Source: Polynucleobacter sp. AP-Latsch-80-C2
GTDB lineage: Bacteria; Pseudomonadota; Gammaproteobacteria; Burkholderiales; Burkholderiaceae
Assembly: GCF_018882185.1 (NCBI RefSeq)
Contig: NZ_JACVOY010000004.1
Span: forward strand, 165,351 to 229,350
Length of the DNA stretch: 64,000 nucleotides
Direction of reading: 5' to 3'
The position numbers and the translations under genes are program-made. The notes beneath the pieces were generated by a model. That model had not been told where the DNA came from. It did not search any database and saw only the letters and a list, made by a program, of their open reading frames with translations. How positions within the stretch are numbered: position 1 is the first letter of the stretch; each line of letters starts with the position of its first letter. This document shows, piece after piece, positions 50,721 through 59,663 of the stretch.

Positions 50721-51017
50721 CTATTTGGCAAAAGCCGTAAAGACGCAGCCCACCAAACAAGAGGCCAATATGGCGCTGAGCCATTCGAACATCTGCCCTG
50801 ATTGGAAAAAACCCAGGTATTGCCCTAAATAAGAACTGGCAGCAGCAGCTAGAAAGCCCAGGAGGACTGCCACAAGGAGCTTTCCAGGTTTTGATACGCC
50901 AGGCTTGCTGGGGTAAAAAATCCAGGCTGAGGCGCCAGATGCCCCACCAATTAGCAGAAAAGCCAAAAACCCCATTGTTACCCCCATTAATAGCGTCATC
51001 AAATCTATAATCCCCAT
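50721..51017 (-). CDS. Small membrane protein, GlsB/YeaQ/YmgE-like
   Basis: From ATG 51017 the product has 98 residues with three membrane segments (about 7-25, 45-65 and 75-97), separated by [13 protein letters not shown]. The pattern of segments and the [16 protein letters not shown] stretch recall transglycosylase-associated (GlsB/YeaQ) stress proteins, but the likeness is weak. The start codon is only one base from the hemA start on the other strand; an upstream start at 51044 would overlap hemA. Function unknown. Confidence 0.6.
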   Translation of the reverse strand: MGIIDLMTLLMGVTMGFLAFLLIGGASGASAWIFYPSKPGVSKPGKLLVAVLLGFLAAAASSYLGQYLGFFQSGQMFEWLSAILASCLVGCVFTAFAK

Positions 51018-51018
51018 T

Positions 51019-52335
51019 ATGAAGTTGTTGACACTCGGCATCAATCATCACACAGCGCCGGTCGCCATTCGGGAAAAGGTCGCCTTTGACCCTGAATTTC
51101 TTCAAGAAGCGTTGCACGATCTTCGCCAACACCTTGTTGGCGCGAATCAGGCTGGCCTGCCCGAGGCAACCATTTTGTCGACCTGTAATCGCACTGAAGT
51201 CTATTGCGCTGCGAATGATGCGAGCGCCGCTGGTCTCTTGCACGAAGCCACCTTTGATTGGCTCGCAAAAACACAGCAGCTTGCGCCAAGCAGCCTACAG
51301 CCCCATATTTATTCCCTTCCCCAATCCGATGCTGTGCGTCATGCCTTCAGAGTAGCGTGCGGCTTAGATTCGATGGTCATTGGTGAAACCCAAATCTTGG
51401 GGCAGATGAAGGATGCGGTTCGTACTGCGAATGATGCAGGGGTACTGGGTACTTACCTCAATCAACTTTTTCAGAAAACGTTTGCTGTTGCTAAAGAAGT
51501 TCGTGGCTCAACCGAAATCGGTACACATTCCATTTCAATGGCAGCAGCTTCTGTACGTCTCTCAGAACGGATCTTTGAAAAGATTTCTGATCAACGCATT
51601 TTATTTATTGGCGCTGGTGACATGATCACCCTGTGTGCAACGCACTTCGTGGCGCGCAAACCCAAAAATGTCGCCATTGCAAATCGTACGATTGAACGCG
51701 GTCAAGAATTGGCAGACTCCATTTCTGAGCAAGACGTTCAAGCGGAATCGTTTAAGTTATCGGATCTTCCTAGTCGCCTGCATGAATTCGACATTATTGT
51801 TTCGAGCACCGCCTCCTCCTTACCCATCATCGGTCTTGGTATGGTGGAAAGCGCCCTGAAAGTCCGTCGCCATAAACCGATGGTGATGATTGACCTAGCC
51901 GTTCCGCGGGACTTTGAGCCAGAGATCTCCAGGCTCGATGATGTCTATCTTTATACCGTTGATGATTTAGGGGTCATGATTCAGACAGGGACTAACTTAC
52001 GTCAAGCAGCTGTTAGTCAGGCGGAAGCCATTATTGAAGATCGCGTTGGCAACTTCATGCACTGGATGCAAGGTCGCCATGCTGTTCCGATTATTCAGGA
52101 CATTCAACAGCAAGGCGAACGCTTAAGACAGCTTGAGCTTGAGCGTGCAATGAAACGCTTGATGCGTGGCGATGACCCACAAGAAGTTCTCAATGCCATG
52201 GCTCAAGGTCTGACTAATAAATTTTTACATGGCTCTCTGCATGCATTACAACATTCCAATGGCGCTGAGCGTGACGCCCTGATGAAGTTGTTACCCAAGT
52301 TATTCGCCTCGCACTCCAAGCTAGAAGACCATTAG
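51019..52335 (+). CDS. hemA: Glutamyl-tRNA reductase
   Basis: HemA reduces glutamyl-tRNA to glutamate semialdehyde, the first committed step of tetrapyrrole synthesis in this route. The 438-residue product has [15 protein letters not shown] at the N-terminus, the catalytic cysteine in [13 protein letters not shown] near residue 57, [16 protein letters not shown], and the NADPH fold [13 protein letters not shown]. The stop is directly followed by the prfA start. A C-terminal dimerisation domain is complete. Confidence 0.97.
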   Translation: MKLLTLGINHHTAPVAIREKVAFDPEFLQEALHDLRQHLVGANQAGLPEATILSTCNRTEVYCAANDASAAGLLHEATFDWLAKTQQLAPSSLQPHIYSLPQSDAVRHAFRVACGLDSMVIGETQILGQMKDAVRTANDAGVLGTYLNQLFQKTFAVAKEVRGSTEIGTHSISMAAASVRLSERIFEKISDQRILFIGAGDMITLCATHFVARKPKNVAIANRTIERGQELADSISEQDVQAESFKLSDLPSRLHEFDIIVSSTASSLPIIGLGMVESALKVRRHKPMVMIDLAVPRDFEPEISRLDDVYLYTVDDLGVMIQTGTNLRQAAVSQAEAIIEDRVGNFMHWMQGRHAVPIIQDIQQQGERLRQLELERAMKRLMRGDDPQEVLNAMAQGLTNKFLHGSLHALQHSNGAERDALMKLLPKLFASHSKLEDH

Positions 52336-53415
52336 ATGAAGCCCAGCATGCGGGCTAAGCTAGATCACCTAGACACACGCTTAGCCGAACTTAATTCCCT
52401 TTTAACTTCTGAAGAAGCAACCAAAGATATGGATGCTTATCGGAAACTCACGCGTGAGCATTCTGATATTGCTACGGTAGTAGAGCAATTTGGTTTATAT
52501 AAGCAAGCTGAGGCAGATGCCCAAGCCGCCGAAGAAATGCGTAAAGATCCGGAGATGAAAGACTTTGCGGATGATGAGGCAAAACAAGCGACTGCAACAA
52601 TGGAGACGCTAGAGGCTGCACTACAAAAACTGCTGCTTCCCAAAGATGTGAATGATGAGCGCAACGTCTTTCTAGAAATTCGTGCAGGCACTGGTGGTGA
52701 TGAGAGCGCCCTGTTTGCTGGGGACTTGTTGCGCATGTACACCCGCTTTGCAGAACGCCAAGGCTGGAAGGTAGAAGTTGTCAGCGCCGCTGAATCCGAT
52801 TTAGGGGGTTACAAAGAGGTTGTTCTACGCTTAGTAGGTCAATCCGTCTACTCACGCCTCAAATTTGAATCTGGCGGCCATCGTGTACAACGTGTTCCCC
52901 AAACTGAAACGCAGGGACGGATTCATACATCTGCTTGTACGGTGGCGGTAATGCCTGAAGCCGATGAACTAGAAGCTGTCAAAATTAATCCAGCTGAACT
53001 GCGTATTGATACCTTCCGTGCCTCTGGAGCTGGTGGTCAGCATATTAATAAAACAGACTCCGCAGTGCGGATTACCCATTTGCCCACTGGCACTGTGGTT
53101 GAGTGCCAAGATGATCGCAGCCAACACCGTAACCGCGAACAAGCAATGAAGGTATTGGTATCACGCATCATGGATGCTCGCGAACGCGAGAAGCATCAGC
53201 TTGAAGCCCAAACCCGCAAATCACTGGTTGGCACGGGCGATCGTAGCGATCGTATTCGCACCTACAACTTCCCGCAGGGTCGCATTACCGATCACCGCAT
53301 TAACCTCACGCTCTACAAGATAGATGCCATGATGGACGGGGATATCGATGATCTCTGCAATGCCCTGGCATCTGAACATCAAGCGGAATTGCTCGCTGCT
53401 CTTGGCGATAGCTAA
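52336..53415 (+). CDS. prfA: Peptide chain release factor 1
   Basis: RF1 ends translation at UAA and UAG. The 359-residue product has the peptidyl-hydrolysis motif [16 protein letters not shown] near residue 235, whose glutamine is methylated by PrmC, and the PxT-type stop codon recognition region near [17 protein letters not shown]. The gene follows hemA without a gap and is followed by prmC, so the enzyme and its modifier are co-expressed. Confidence 0.98.
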   Translation: MKPSMRAKLDHLDTRLAELNSLLTSEEATKDMDAYRKLTREHSDIATVVEQFGLYKQAEADAQAAEEMRKDPEMKDFADDEAKQATATMETLEAALQKLLLPKDVNDERNVFLEIRAGTGGDESALFAGDLLRMYTRFAERQGWKVEVVSAAESDLGGYKEVVLRLVGQSVYSRLKFESGGHRVQRVPQTETQGRIHTSACTVAVMPEADELEAVKINPAELRIDTFRASGAGGQHINKTDSAVRITHLPTGTVVECQDDRSQHRNREQAMKVLVSRIMDAREREKHQLEAQTRKSLVGTGDRSDRIRTYNFPQGRITDHRINLTLYKIDAMMDGDIDDLCNALASEHQAELLAALGDS

Positions 53416-53421
53416 TAATTG

Positions 53422-54264
53422 ATGCGTGCTGATTTGTCATTGCGCGACTTATTGCGCAGCTCCACCCTTCCTCAAAGTGAGGCACGCCTGCTGCTAGCAC
53501 ACGTCCTTGAGCAGCACTATCAACTACCCCGCTCAGCCCTGCTGTCTCGAGATGAGATGACGCTCAACGCCGATGCATTGGCGGACTGGAAGATGCTTGA
53601 GGCCAAGCGCCTTGATGGCGAACCCATTGCTTATTTAGTGGGTAAAAAAGGTTTTCACAATATTGAATTACTAGTTGCACCAGGTGTATTGATTCCACGT
53701 CCAGAAACGGAATTGCTAGTTGAAATTGGACTTCGTGAAATCACGCAACTCGGCGGCAAAGCTAAGCTACTCGATTTAGGTACAGGCTCTGGGGCAATTG
53801 CATTAGCTATTGCCAGTGCTGCGCCAAGCTCATTTGTCATAGCAACCGATCAATCGCCAGACGCATTGGCTATTGCAAGATTGAATGCAAAACAGTTACA
53901 TCTAGAGGGCCAAGTGCAATTTGCTCAGGGAAACTGGTATGACGCCATTAGTAAAGAGGCATGCTTTGATCTCATTCTGAGTAATCCACCCTATATCGAA
54001 AGTGGCGATCCCCACCTAACCCAAGGCGACCTACGCTTTGAGCCGCTCAATGCGCTTACCGATGAAGCAAATGGGCTGAGCTGCCTAGAACGCATTATTT
54101 CCAAAGCCAGTCAGCATTTAAATCCCAAAGGATTGATTGCGGTCGAGCACGGCTTTGATCAGTCTGATGCCGTAGTCGACCTCATGAGATCTGCCGGTTT
54201 GCTTGATATTCAAACCCACCTCGATTTAGCAGGCCATCGCCGGGTAGCCTCCGGCAGGAAATAG
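53422..54264 (+). CDS. prmC: Release factor glutamine methyltransferase
   Basis: PrmC methylates the GGQ glutamine of release factors. The 280-residue product has an N-terminal helical domain, LIPRPETELLVE, the SAM motif LLDLGTGSGAIALAIAS and the substrate motif LILSNPPYIESGD. I use ATG 53422; the preceding TTG codon in frame is also possible. It lies six bases after prfA. Confidence 0.96.
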   Translation: MRADLSLRDLLRSSTLPQSEARLLLAHVLEQHYQLPRSALLSRDEMTLNADALADWKMLEAKRLDGEPIAYLVGKKGFHNIELLVAPGVLIPRPETELLVEIGLREITQLGGKAKLLDLGTGSGAIALAIASAAPSSFVIATDQSPDALAIARLNAKQLHLEGQVQFAQGNWYDAISKEACFDLILSNPPYIESGDPHLTQGDLRFEPLNALTDEANGLSCLERIISKASQHLNPKGLIAVEHGFDQSDAVVDLMRSAGLLDIQTHLDLAGHRRVASGRK

Positions 54265-54285
54265 GGTGTTTGAATAACCCTTTTT
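54263..54285 (+). terminator. Weak Rho-independent terminator after prmC
   Basis: AGGGT / ACCCT form a short stem over a nine-base loop, followed by five T. The stem starts at the prmC stop codon. It is short, so termination may be partial. Confidence 0.4.
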
Positions 54286-54364
54286 GGGATAAAGTCTTAA
54301 AATTAGACTAGTGCCGATTTATATAGGCGCATTGATAGATATACCGCTCTTCTAGAAAGAATTT

Positions 54365-54673
54365 ATGGATACACAAGCTCAAATTAAAGAAATCGTGACA
54401 AGCCACCCCGTGGTCTTGTTTATGAAAGGCACTGCCCAGTTTCCACAGTGTGGATTTTCTGGAAATGCCATCAATATCCTCCGCGCAAGTGGTGTTGATA
54501 AGTTGCATACCGTGAACGTCTTAGAGGACGAAGGTATTCGCCAAGGTATCAAGCAATATGCAAACTGGCCAACCATTCCTCAGTTGTATATCAACGGTGA
54601 GTTTATTGGTGGCTCAGACATCATGACTGAAATGTTCCAATCGGGTGAGCTCAAGAAGTTAGTTCAGGCTTAA
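54365..54673 (+). CDS. grxD: Monothiol glutaredoxin Grx4
   Basis: GrxD carries and transfers iron-sulfur clusters. The 102-residue product shows the monothiol active site FPQCGFSGNA, the KGTAQFPQ loop before it, WPTIPQLYINGEFIGGSDI with cis-proline, and the glutathione-binding ends typical of the CGFS class. Confidence 0.97.
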   Translation: MDTQAQIKEIVTSHPVVLFMKGTAQFPQCGFSGNAINILRASGVDKLHTVNVLEDEGIRQGIKQYANWPTIPQLYINGEFIGGSDIMTEMFQSGELKKLVQA

Positions 54674-54688
54674 TTTCAGCATTACCCT

Positions 54689-55963
54689 GTGACTTTTGAC
54701 CTAAGCTCTCTGCTGCTATTTGGCCTACCATTTGGTTTTTGTGTAGGCCTTTTAGTTTATGCATTGAATATGCGCTCTACTCTTGCGCGCACTGAGCTAA
54801 TAGCGCAAACAGAGTCTGCTGCGGCTATTAGCTTGCGTACAGAGCGGGATCAGGCATTGCAAAATGCGATTCGCCTAGAAGCCGAGTTAGATTCTGAGCG
54901 CAAGCAGGGCCTGGGCAGAATTGAATCACTGAATGAAGCCAAAGAAGCCTTGACTAGTCAATTCAAAAACCTAGCGAATGAAATTTTGGAAGATAAATCT
55001 AAGCGTTTTACGGAACAAAATGCTGCCAGCTTAGATGCCCTTCTCAAACCTTTACAAACCAAGCTCACAGAATTTAAAGAGCAGGTCAGCACCTCTTATG
55101 GCAATGAAGCTCGCGAACGATTTGCGCTGAAGAGTGAAATCGAACGCCTTGCCAACCTCAATCTGCGCATGTCAGATGAGACACGCTCTTTGACGCAAGC
55201 CTTAAAGGGTGACTCTAAAGTTCAGGGCAACTGGGGTGAGTTGGTTTTAGAGTCTATTCTGGAATCTTCGGGCTTACGTAAGGGCGAAGAATACTTAGTA
55301 CAAGATAGTCATACCCAAATCGATGGCTCCAGACTGCAGCCCGACGTTGTTGTCAAACTTCCTGAAGGCAGAAGCCTGGTAGTCGATAGCAAAGTTTCCA
55401 TTACTGCCTATGCACGGCATGCAGAAGCAACCGATCCAGCCGCTGCAGAACAGGAGTTAGCGGCTCATATTCAGTCTTTACGCCAACATATACAAGGCCT
55501 TTCTGGAAAGAACTACAGCTCCTTATATGGCATTGGCTCTGTGGACTTTGTGTTGATGTTTGTGCCAATTGAGCCAGCATTCTTATTGGCCCTCAAAACT
55601 GCACCCAATCTCTATCAAGAAGCACTGGCAAAAAATATTGTGCTTGTTTGCCCAAGCACTCTGATGGCAACTCTGCGAACTGTTGCGCACCTCTGGAGAC
55701 AAGATCATCAGAATCGCAATGCTTTAGAAATTGCCAAACAATGTGGCAACCTCTACGATAAGTTTGTTGGCTTTGTAGATGATCTAGAGAAACTAGGTCA
55801 ACGCTTAGATCAGGCGCAAACTAGTTATCACGACGCCTTCAACAAACTCAAGAGCGGTAAGGGAAACCTTATTCGCTCTGCTGAGAAGGTACGCGAATTA
55901 GGCGTTAAGCCTAGCAAGAATTTATCTGCGCCCCTCATTGAGTCTTCTGTAGATACTGAATAA
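54689..55963 (+). CDS. rmuC: DNA recombination protein RmuC
   Basis: RmuC is a membrane-anchored protein reported to limit recombination between inverted repeats; its core is a restriction-endonuclease-like fold. The 424-residue product begins with a membrane segment (about residues 6-24), a coiled coil from about 35 to 175, and the core with GNWGELVLESILESSGLRKG and VVDSKVSITAYARHAEA. It starts with GTG; no clear ribosome binding site is visible. Confidence 0.93.
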   Translation: MTFDLSSLLLFGLPFGFCVGLLVYALNMRSTLARTELIAQTESAAAISLRTERDQALQNAIRLEAELDSERKQGLGRIESLNEAKEALTSQFKNLANEILEDKSKRFTEQNAASLDALLKPLQTKLTEFKEQVSTSYGNEARERFALKSEIERLANLNLRMSDETRSLTQALKGDSKVQGNWGELVLESILESSGLRKGEEYLVQDSHTQIDGSRLQPDVVVKLPEGRSLVVDSKVSITAYARHAEATDPAAAEQELAAHIQSLRQHIQGLSGKNYSSLYGIGSVDFVLMFVPIEPAFLLALKTAPNLYQEALAKNIVLVCPSTLMATLRTVAHLWRQDHQNRNALEIAKQCGNLYDKFVGFVDDLEKLGQRLDQAQTSYHDAFNKLKSGKGNLIRSAEKVRELGVKPSKNLSAPLIESSVDTE

Positions 55964-55984
55964 AGTCTTTATTTAAGACAAACA

Positions 55985-56018
55985 AAAACCCCGCCTAGAT
56001 TGCACTAAGCGGGGTTTT
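55985..56018. terminator. Bidirectional Rho-independent terminator
   Basis: AAAACCCCGC / GCGGGGTTTT form a perfect 10-bp stem with a 14-base loop, with T runs on both strands. It separates the convergent rmuC and phasin genes. Confidence 0.9.
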
Positions 56019-56062
56019 CTTTAAGGCGCATTACTAAACTACAACCAACTTATCAAAGTTAA

Positions 56063-56647
56063 TTAAGCAGATTTACGGCTACGTGATGCAGGTGTAGCAG
56101 CTTTCTTTACTTGAGCCATCTGACCTTGAACAGCATCAATTGCTTGGTCAGCAGTTTTTTCTGCAGTTGCAAAAGCTTCTTTGCTTGCAGCACGGAACTG
56201 CTCGAAACCTTGCAATGCGCTACCGTATGCAGTTTTGAAAGAAGATACAAATACATCAGAACCAGCAGGTGCGTTAGCAGCTACAGTGTTGATCCAGTCT
56301 TGAAAACCATCTTGCAACTGGTCGATGCTCGCATCAACAACGTTTGCAAATTCTTTATTGCCATCACGCAATACTTTAGAAACTTTCTTTTGGTACGCAG
56401 CAGCTTGGTTACCAGCAGCTTGCAATGCATCAGCGCTCATCATTTCAGTAACTTGTTTTGGGTCTTTAGCAGTCAAAACTTGTTGAATACCGTCTTGAGC
56501 ATTTACTAATGCATCTTTAGATGCAGCGTAGTTCAATTCAGCCAATTTCTGAGCATTTTCCAAAGCAGCTTCGCTTAAAGAAAAAGAAGCCTCGAGGCCT
56601 TTGCTGTTCATTTGGGACAATTTAGCGGTGATTTGGTCTTGGTTCAT
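56063..56647 (-). CDS. phaP: Phasin family protein
   Basis: Phasins coat polyhydroxyalkanoate granules. The 194-residue product is helical, alanine-rich and amphipathic, beginning MNQDQITAKLSQMNSKGLEA, with the NAQKLAELNYAASKDAL stretch and the basic tail KKAATPASRSRKS. GGAG lies nine bases before the start. The granule synthase is not in the window, so PHA metabolism is inferred from this family only. TGC...GCA repeats upstream may be a PhaR-type site. Confidence 0.9.
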   Translation of the reverse strand: MNQDQITAKLSQMNSKGLEASFSLSEAALENAQKLAELNYAASKDALVNAQDGIQQVLTAKDPKQVTEMMSADALQAAGNQAAAYQKKVSKVLRDGNKEFANVVDASIDQLQDGFQDWINTVAANAPAGSDVFVSSFKTAYGSALQGFEQFRAASKEAFATAEKTADQAIDAVQGQMAQVKKAATPASRSRKSA

Positions 56648-56773
56648 GTATTTCTCCAGTAATTAAGTGGTACAACTAATCAATTAAGTGCATTTAAGGA
56701 GAATTCATTTACCTTAAATATTGCACTGCACCATGAAACTTTAACTGAAGCAATATGACAATGCAAGAACTTT

Positions 56774-56787
56774 TTGCTGCTATGCAA
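56774..56787. promoter_or_regulatory. TGC-rich element upstream of the phasin gene
   Basis: TTGCTGCTATGCAA at this position, and TTGCACTGCA near 56731, resemble the TGC/GCA-rich sites bound by the phasin regulator PhaR in other PHA producers. Only the base pattern supports this. Confidence 0.25.
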
Positions 56788-56813
56788 CATATATTCACTA
56801 ATAAAGTATTAAA

Positions 56814-58139
56814 TTGAATAAAATCAATAACTTAGAAAAATCACAATCCTCCCATTCTTACCGAAAAGTCGCTATTGCAGCCTGTTTTGGTACTTTTTTA
56901 GAGTGGTATGACTTCTTAACTTTTGCCACTTTAGCAGTGGTATTTGCCCCCTTATTCTTTCCCTCAAGCGACCCCAACACAGGCCTTTTGGCAAGCTTGG
57001 CGACCTTTGGTGTTGGAATGGTAGTCAGACCCATTGGAGCCGCTCTATTTGGCTCTATGGGCGACCGTATTGGTCGTAAGCCTGTCTTTATGATCACCAT
57101 CGCCTTGATGGGGCTAGCTACTGTCAGCGTAGGCTTTTTACCGAGCTATGCACAGATAGGTATTTGGGCGCCAATCTTACTTGTCAGCCTACGCCTGATG
57201 CAGGGTCTGTCTGCCGGCGGCGAAATCGGTGGGAGCGCAGTTTATTTAACCGAGCATGCGGGCGATCAATATCGAGGTTTTAAAACCAGCTTCTTGCAAC
57301 TGATGGGGCCATTGGGAATTTTATTTTCTACTTTGCAAATTGCCCTATTACACCATTGCCTTACCAATGAAGAATTTTTATCCTGGGGATGGCGTGTACC
57401 TTTTTGGGTTTCGATTGTGCTGCTACTAATCGCCTTTAAAGCGCGCATGGCATTAGAAGAAACTCCGGTATTTCTGGAGCTTAATAAAAGCAGTAAGAAA
57501 GTCAAAAATCCTTTCTTGAATAACTTCAGAGATTCGCATACGCGCAAGAGAATGTTCCTGCTTTTCTTCTGCATTTCTGCAGGCGGCGCAGTACTCTTCT
57601 TTTCTGTGCAGGTATATACGGCGATCTTTCTCAAAACTTCTGTCAAGCTTGCGCCGCAGCTGGTTGATGAACTCAGTATTTATGCAACCTTAGCCCTATT
57701 CCCCTTAACGCTATTTGCTGGCTGGCTCTCTGACAAGATCGGCAGAAAACCTGTAGTTGTCAGTGGATTATTCCTCGGGGCGATATTTATTCATCCAGCA
57801 TATCAATTGCTGCAAGTATTTGGACAGACATCAAATCTCATCATGATCGTACTAGTGCTCACAGGCCTATCCCTTGCACTCGCCTTGGTGGTTGGTCCAC
57901 AAACCGCCCTTCTGGCCGAACTCTTTCCCGCAAAGACTAGAAGTAGTGCTGCAACCTTTCCACACAACCTGGCAGCAGGATGGATTGGTGGATTGTTACC
58001 TTTGATAGTGACCTGGTTAAATCAAAAATGGGGCAGTGATGTTGCTGGACTTTGGTATCCAACCATCTTCTTAGCAAGCGGCGCGATTGTCGCCTTGCTC
58101 TATCTGCCTGAGACTCACAAGACTAATCTGCATCACTGA
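56814..58139 (+). CDS. MHS-family MFS transporter (metabolite:H+ symporter)
   Basis: The 441-residue product has 12 predicted membrane segments and the MHS/ProP/ShiA signatures: GTFLEWYDFLTFATLA at the start, GAALFGSMGDRIGRKPVF in the loop after segment 2, and LMQGLSAGGEIGGSAVYLTEHA. Such carriers import dicarboxylates, tricarboxylates, proline or similar solutes with protons; the substrate is not visible. It starts with TTG; no in-frame ATG is close enough to be the start. It is divergent from the phasin gene. Confidence 0.87.
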   Translation: MNKINNLEKSQSSHSYRKVAIAACFGTFLEWYDFLTFATLAVVFAPLFFPSSDPNTGLLASLATFGVGMVVRPIGAALFGSMGDRIGRKPVFMITIALMGLATVSVGFLPSYAQIGIWAPILLVSLRLMQGLSAGGEIGGSAVYLTEHAGDQYRGFKTSFLQLMGPLGILFSTLQIALLHHCLTNEEFLSWGWRVPFWVSIVLLLIAFKARMALEETPVFLELNKSSKKVKNPFLNNFRDSHTRKRMFLLFFCISAGGAVLFFSVQVYTAIFLKTSVKLAPQLVDELSIYATLALFPLTLFAGWLSDKIGRKPVVVSGLFLGAIFIHPAYQLLQVFGQTSNLIMIVLVLTGLSLALALVVGPQTALLAELFPAKTRSSAATFPHNLAAGWIGGLLPLIVTWLNQKWGSDVAGLWYPTIFLASGAIVALLYLPETHKTNLHH

Positions 58140-58145
58140 AAGTGA

Positions 58146-58181
58146 AAAAGGCTTCTAAGTTTATTAACCTAGATGCCTTTT
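58146..58181. terminator. Bidirectional terminator between the transporter gene and the tRNA remnant
   Basis: AAAAGGC / GCCTTTT pair at the base of a hairpin that extends, after one mismatch, through TCTA / TAGA. T-rich runs occur on both sides. It could end the transporter transcript and, on the other strand, a former tRNA-Thr transcript. Confidence 0.7.
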
Positions 58182-58186
58182 GATTT

Positions 58187-58262
58187 TGGTGCCCCTTGTC
58201 CGACTCGAACAGACCACCTACTGATTACAAAGCAGTTTAACAGCTTTGCCAGTAAGGCCTCC
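58187..58262 (-). pseudogene. tRNA-Thr(UGU) 3' half, tRNA remnant and candidate attachment site
   Basis: Read on the minus strand, the last 50 bases have the layout of a tRNA: anticodon TGT exactly 40 bases before the terminal A of CCA, the stem ACTG / CAGT, AGGT in the variable loop, a T arm with 5-bp stem GTCTG / CGGAC around TTCGAGT, acceptor AAGGGGC and ACCA. The 33 bases before the anticodon do not pair with the acceptor strand, lack the D-arm and lack the expected conserved bases. A functional tRNA is therefore unlikely. Loss of similarity near the anticodon is the usual footprint of integration into a tRNA gene. Confidence 0.7.
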
Positions 58263-58439
58263 CCTATACAGTCATTGGGCTTGGTTAATATTAAACCACA
58301 TTGGATCACGTTTTTATCAGCTTAGGTTGACACTTTGTTGACGGATTTTCAATGAGGGGTCTTGTTGAGCACTTACGCCCTACAGAATGAGTATGCCTCA
58401 ATTTTAATGCGTTGCTTAATTCAAATTAAACGTTCAACT

Positions 58440-59480
58440 TCACTTCAGGGGCTTAACAATTCTCCGGTTACCCATATCATCAACTGCAATCTTATCGGCA
58501 ACGGCTGATGGAAACACCTTGATATCCTCAAAGCTATATTGCGGCAAATGACTGTTAATCACATCAACCACAATACGGGCCTGACTAGCATCACGGATGC
58601 GCTTGCCCGGATCTCTATCGGGTTGATCAGCCATCCACAGCTTAAATAAAGCAAAAGCACGTGGATCAACTGTATTCATACGGGCCATCTTGCCATTAAC
58701 GCCAACGATAACCTCACTAAATTTGGGTGCACTGAGTAACCAATCTGCATTACGCGCTTTTACTACCCAAAAATCATCAACCAGAGTACTAAAGCGACCA
58801 GGCTCAGCATCACTGCCCTGACCCATGCGGCGCAAAATATCAACCTCATAGCCATCTTTATTAACAGCGGTATACAGCTGGTCATCACGCAGCGTGAAGG
58901 TTGAATCAATGCTCTGAAGAAAGCCCAGCATACCGCCAGCAAGGGTATTTTCTTGAGTAAACAAGCTTAATTTTTTACGGTTATCCCATAGCAAGTCAAC
59001 ATCCCGAGTTGCCAGATGAGCCTCATTAAGGCGGACCCCAGCGGCAGTCTCATAGGCATATAGTGCGTTAGTGCCAATAATGGTGAACTTGTCAGACATG
59101 CCAGCATCACTCAACCCAACCAGGATATCAATAATGATGTTGGGTGTTCTGCCCACCCTTAGCGCACGATTTAGTCGCTGATGCTTTACAGCGGCTTGCT
59201 TTAACCCTGACGAGAGTTCTGCTGCGCGCGCTTTGCCGGCGGTAAATTTGTTGTAGATGGCTTCTGTTTCAGCGCTTTTGGCACCAAGGCCGGTTTGGTC
59301 GCCCCTAGTAGTCGTGCGCACCAGATATTCCTTACCTTTAACGGTTTTCCAAACCATTCCTCCACGAAACTCTGCCGACCGTAATTTAGCCTGCTCTAAA
59401 GCGGTAAATGCGCTTTTAGCGTCAATATATTGCCGGATGGAATCTTCGGGAAGATCTATTATTTCCAAGTTATTTTGCAT
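58440..59480 (-). CDS. Nucleotidyltransferase-fold protein (GSU2403/NTP_transf_8-like)
   Basis: The 346-residue product resembles the GSU2403-type nucleotidyltransferase family found on many islands. The N-terminal third is helical and charged. The core motif is IIGTNALYAYETAAGV followed by ATRDVDLLWD, which matches the G(S/T)-x-A ... D-x-D pattern of the nucleotidyltransferase fold. The C-terminal part DPRAFALFKLWMADQPDRD has the helical extension common to the family. Substrate is unknown; similar folds act as AbiE- or MNT-type toxins, but that is inference. It is divergent from the helix-turn-helix gene and its start codon lies in the loop of an 11-bp inverted repeat. Confidence 0.75.
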   Translation of the reverse strand: MQNNLEIIDLPEDSIRQYIDAKSAFTALEQAKLRSAEFRGGMVWKTVKGKEYLVRTTTRGDQTGLGAKSAETEAIYNKFTAGKARAAELSSGLKQAAVKHQRLNRALRVGRTPNIIIDILVGLSDAGMSDKFTIIGTNALYAYETAAGVRLNEAHLATRDVDLLWDNRKKLSLFTQENTLAGGMLGFLQSIDSTFTLRDDQLYTAVNKDGYEVDILRRMGQGSDAEPGRFSTLVDDFWVVKARNADWLLSAPKFSEVIVGVNGKMARMNTVDPRAFALFKLWMADQPDRDPGKRIRDASQARIVVDVINSHLPQYSFEDIKVFPSAVADKIAVDDMGNRRIVKPLK

Positions 59481-59502
59481 TTTAATAAATTACTTGGAAA
59501 TA
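59460..59502. repeat. 11-bp inverted repeat flanking the nucleotidyltransferase start codon
   Basis: TATTTCCAAGT and ACTTGGAAATA pair perfectly over a 21-base spacer. The start codon (59478-59480) is in the spacer, so the structure could be a protein-binding operator or a hairpin hiding the translation start. Confidence 0.6.
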
Positions 59503-59618
59503 TAGGCGTTGTCAATCAAAACCCCTGTATAGCCCCACTAATTACGTAAAACTTTGGACCTTATACATAGCAGGCATTCAAAAACTAATTTTTATGACTT
59601 CAAATAAAGGTGTAAATT

Positions 59619-59648
59619 GTTACTTAACATTAATAATAATTAAGTAAC
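59619..59648. promoter_or_regulatory. 9-bp inverted repeat upstream of the helix-turn-helix gene
   Basis: GTTACTTAA and TTAAGTAAC pair perfectly across 12 bases, ending 15 bases before the start codon. The location and symmetry suit an autoregulatory operator for the product of the gene downstream. Confidence 0.55.
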
Positions 59649-59663
59649 TTTTAAAAGGTACAT

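Noticed and set aside
58187..58262. Functional tRNA-Thr
   Set aside because: The 5' strand cannot pair with the acceptor strand, and the D arm and conserved bases at positions 14, 18, 19 and 21 are missing.
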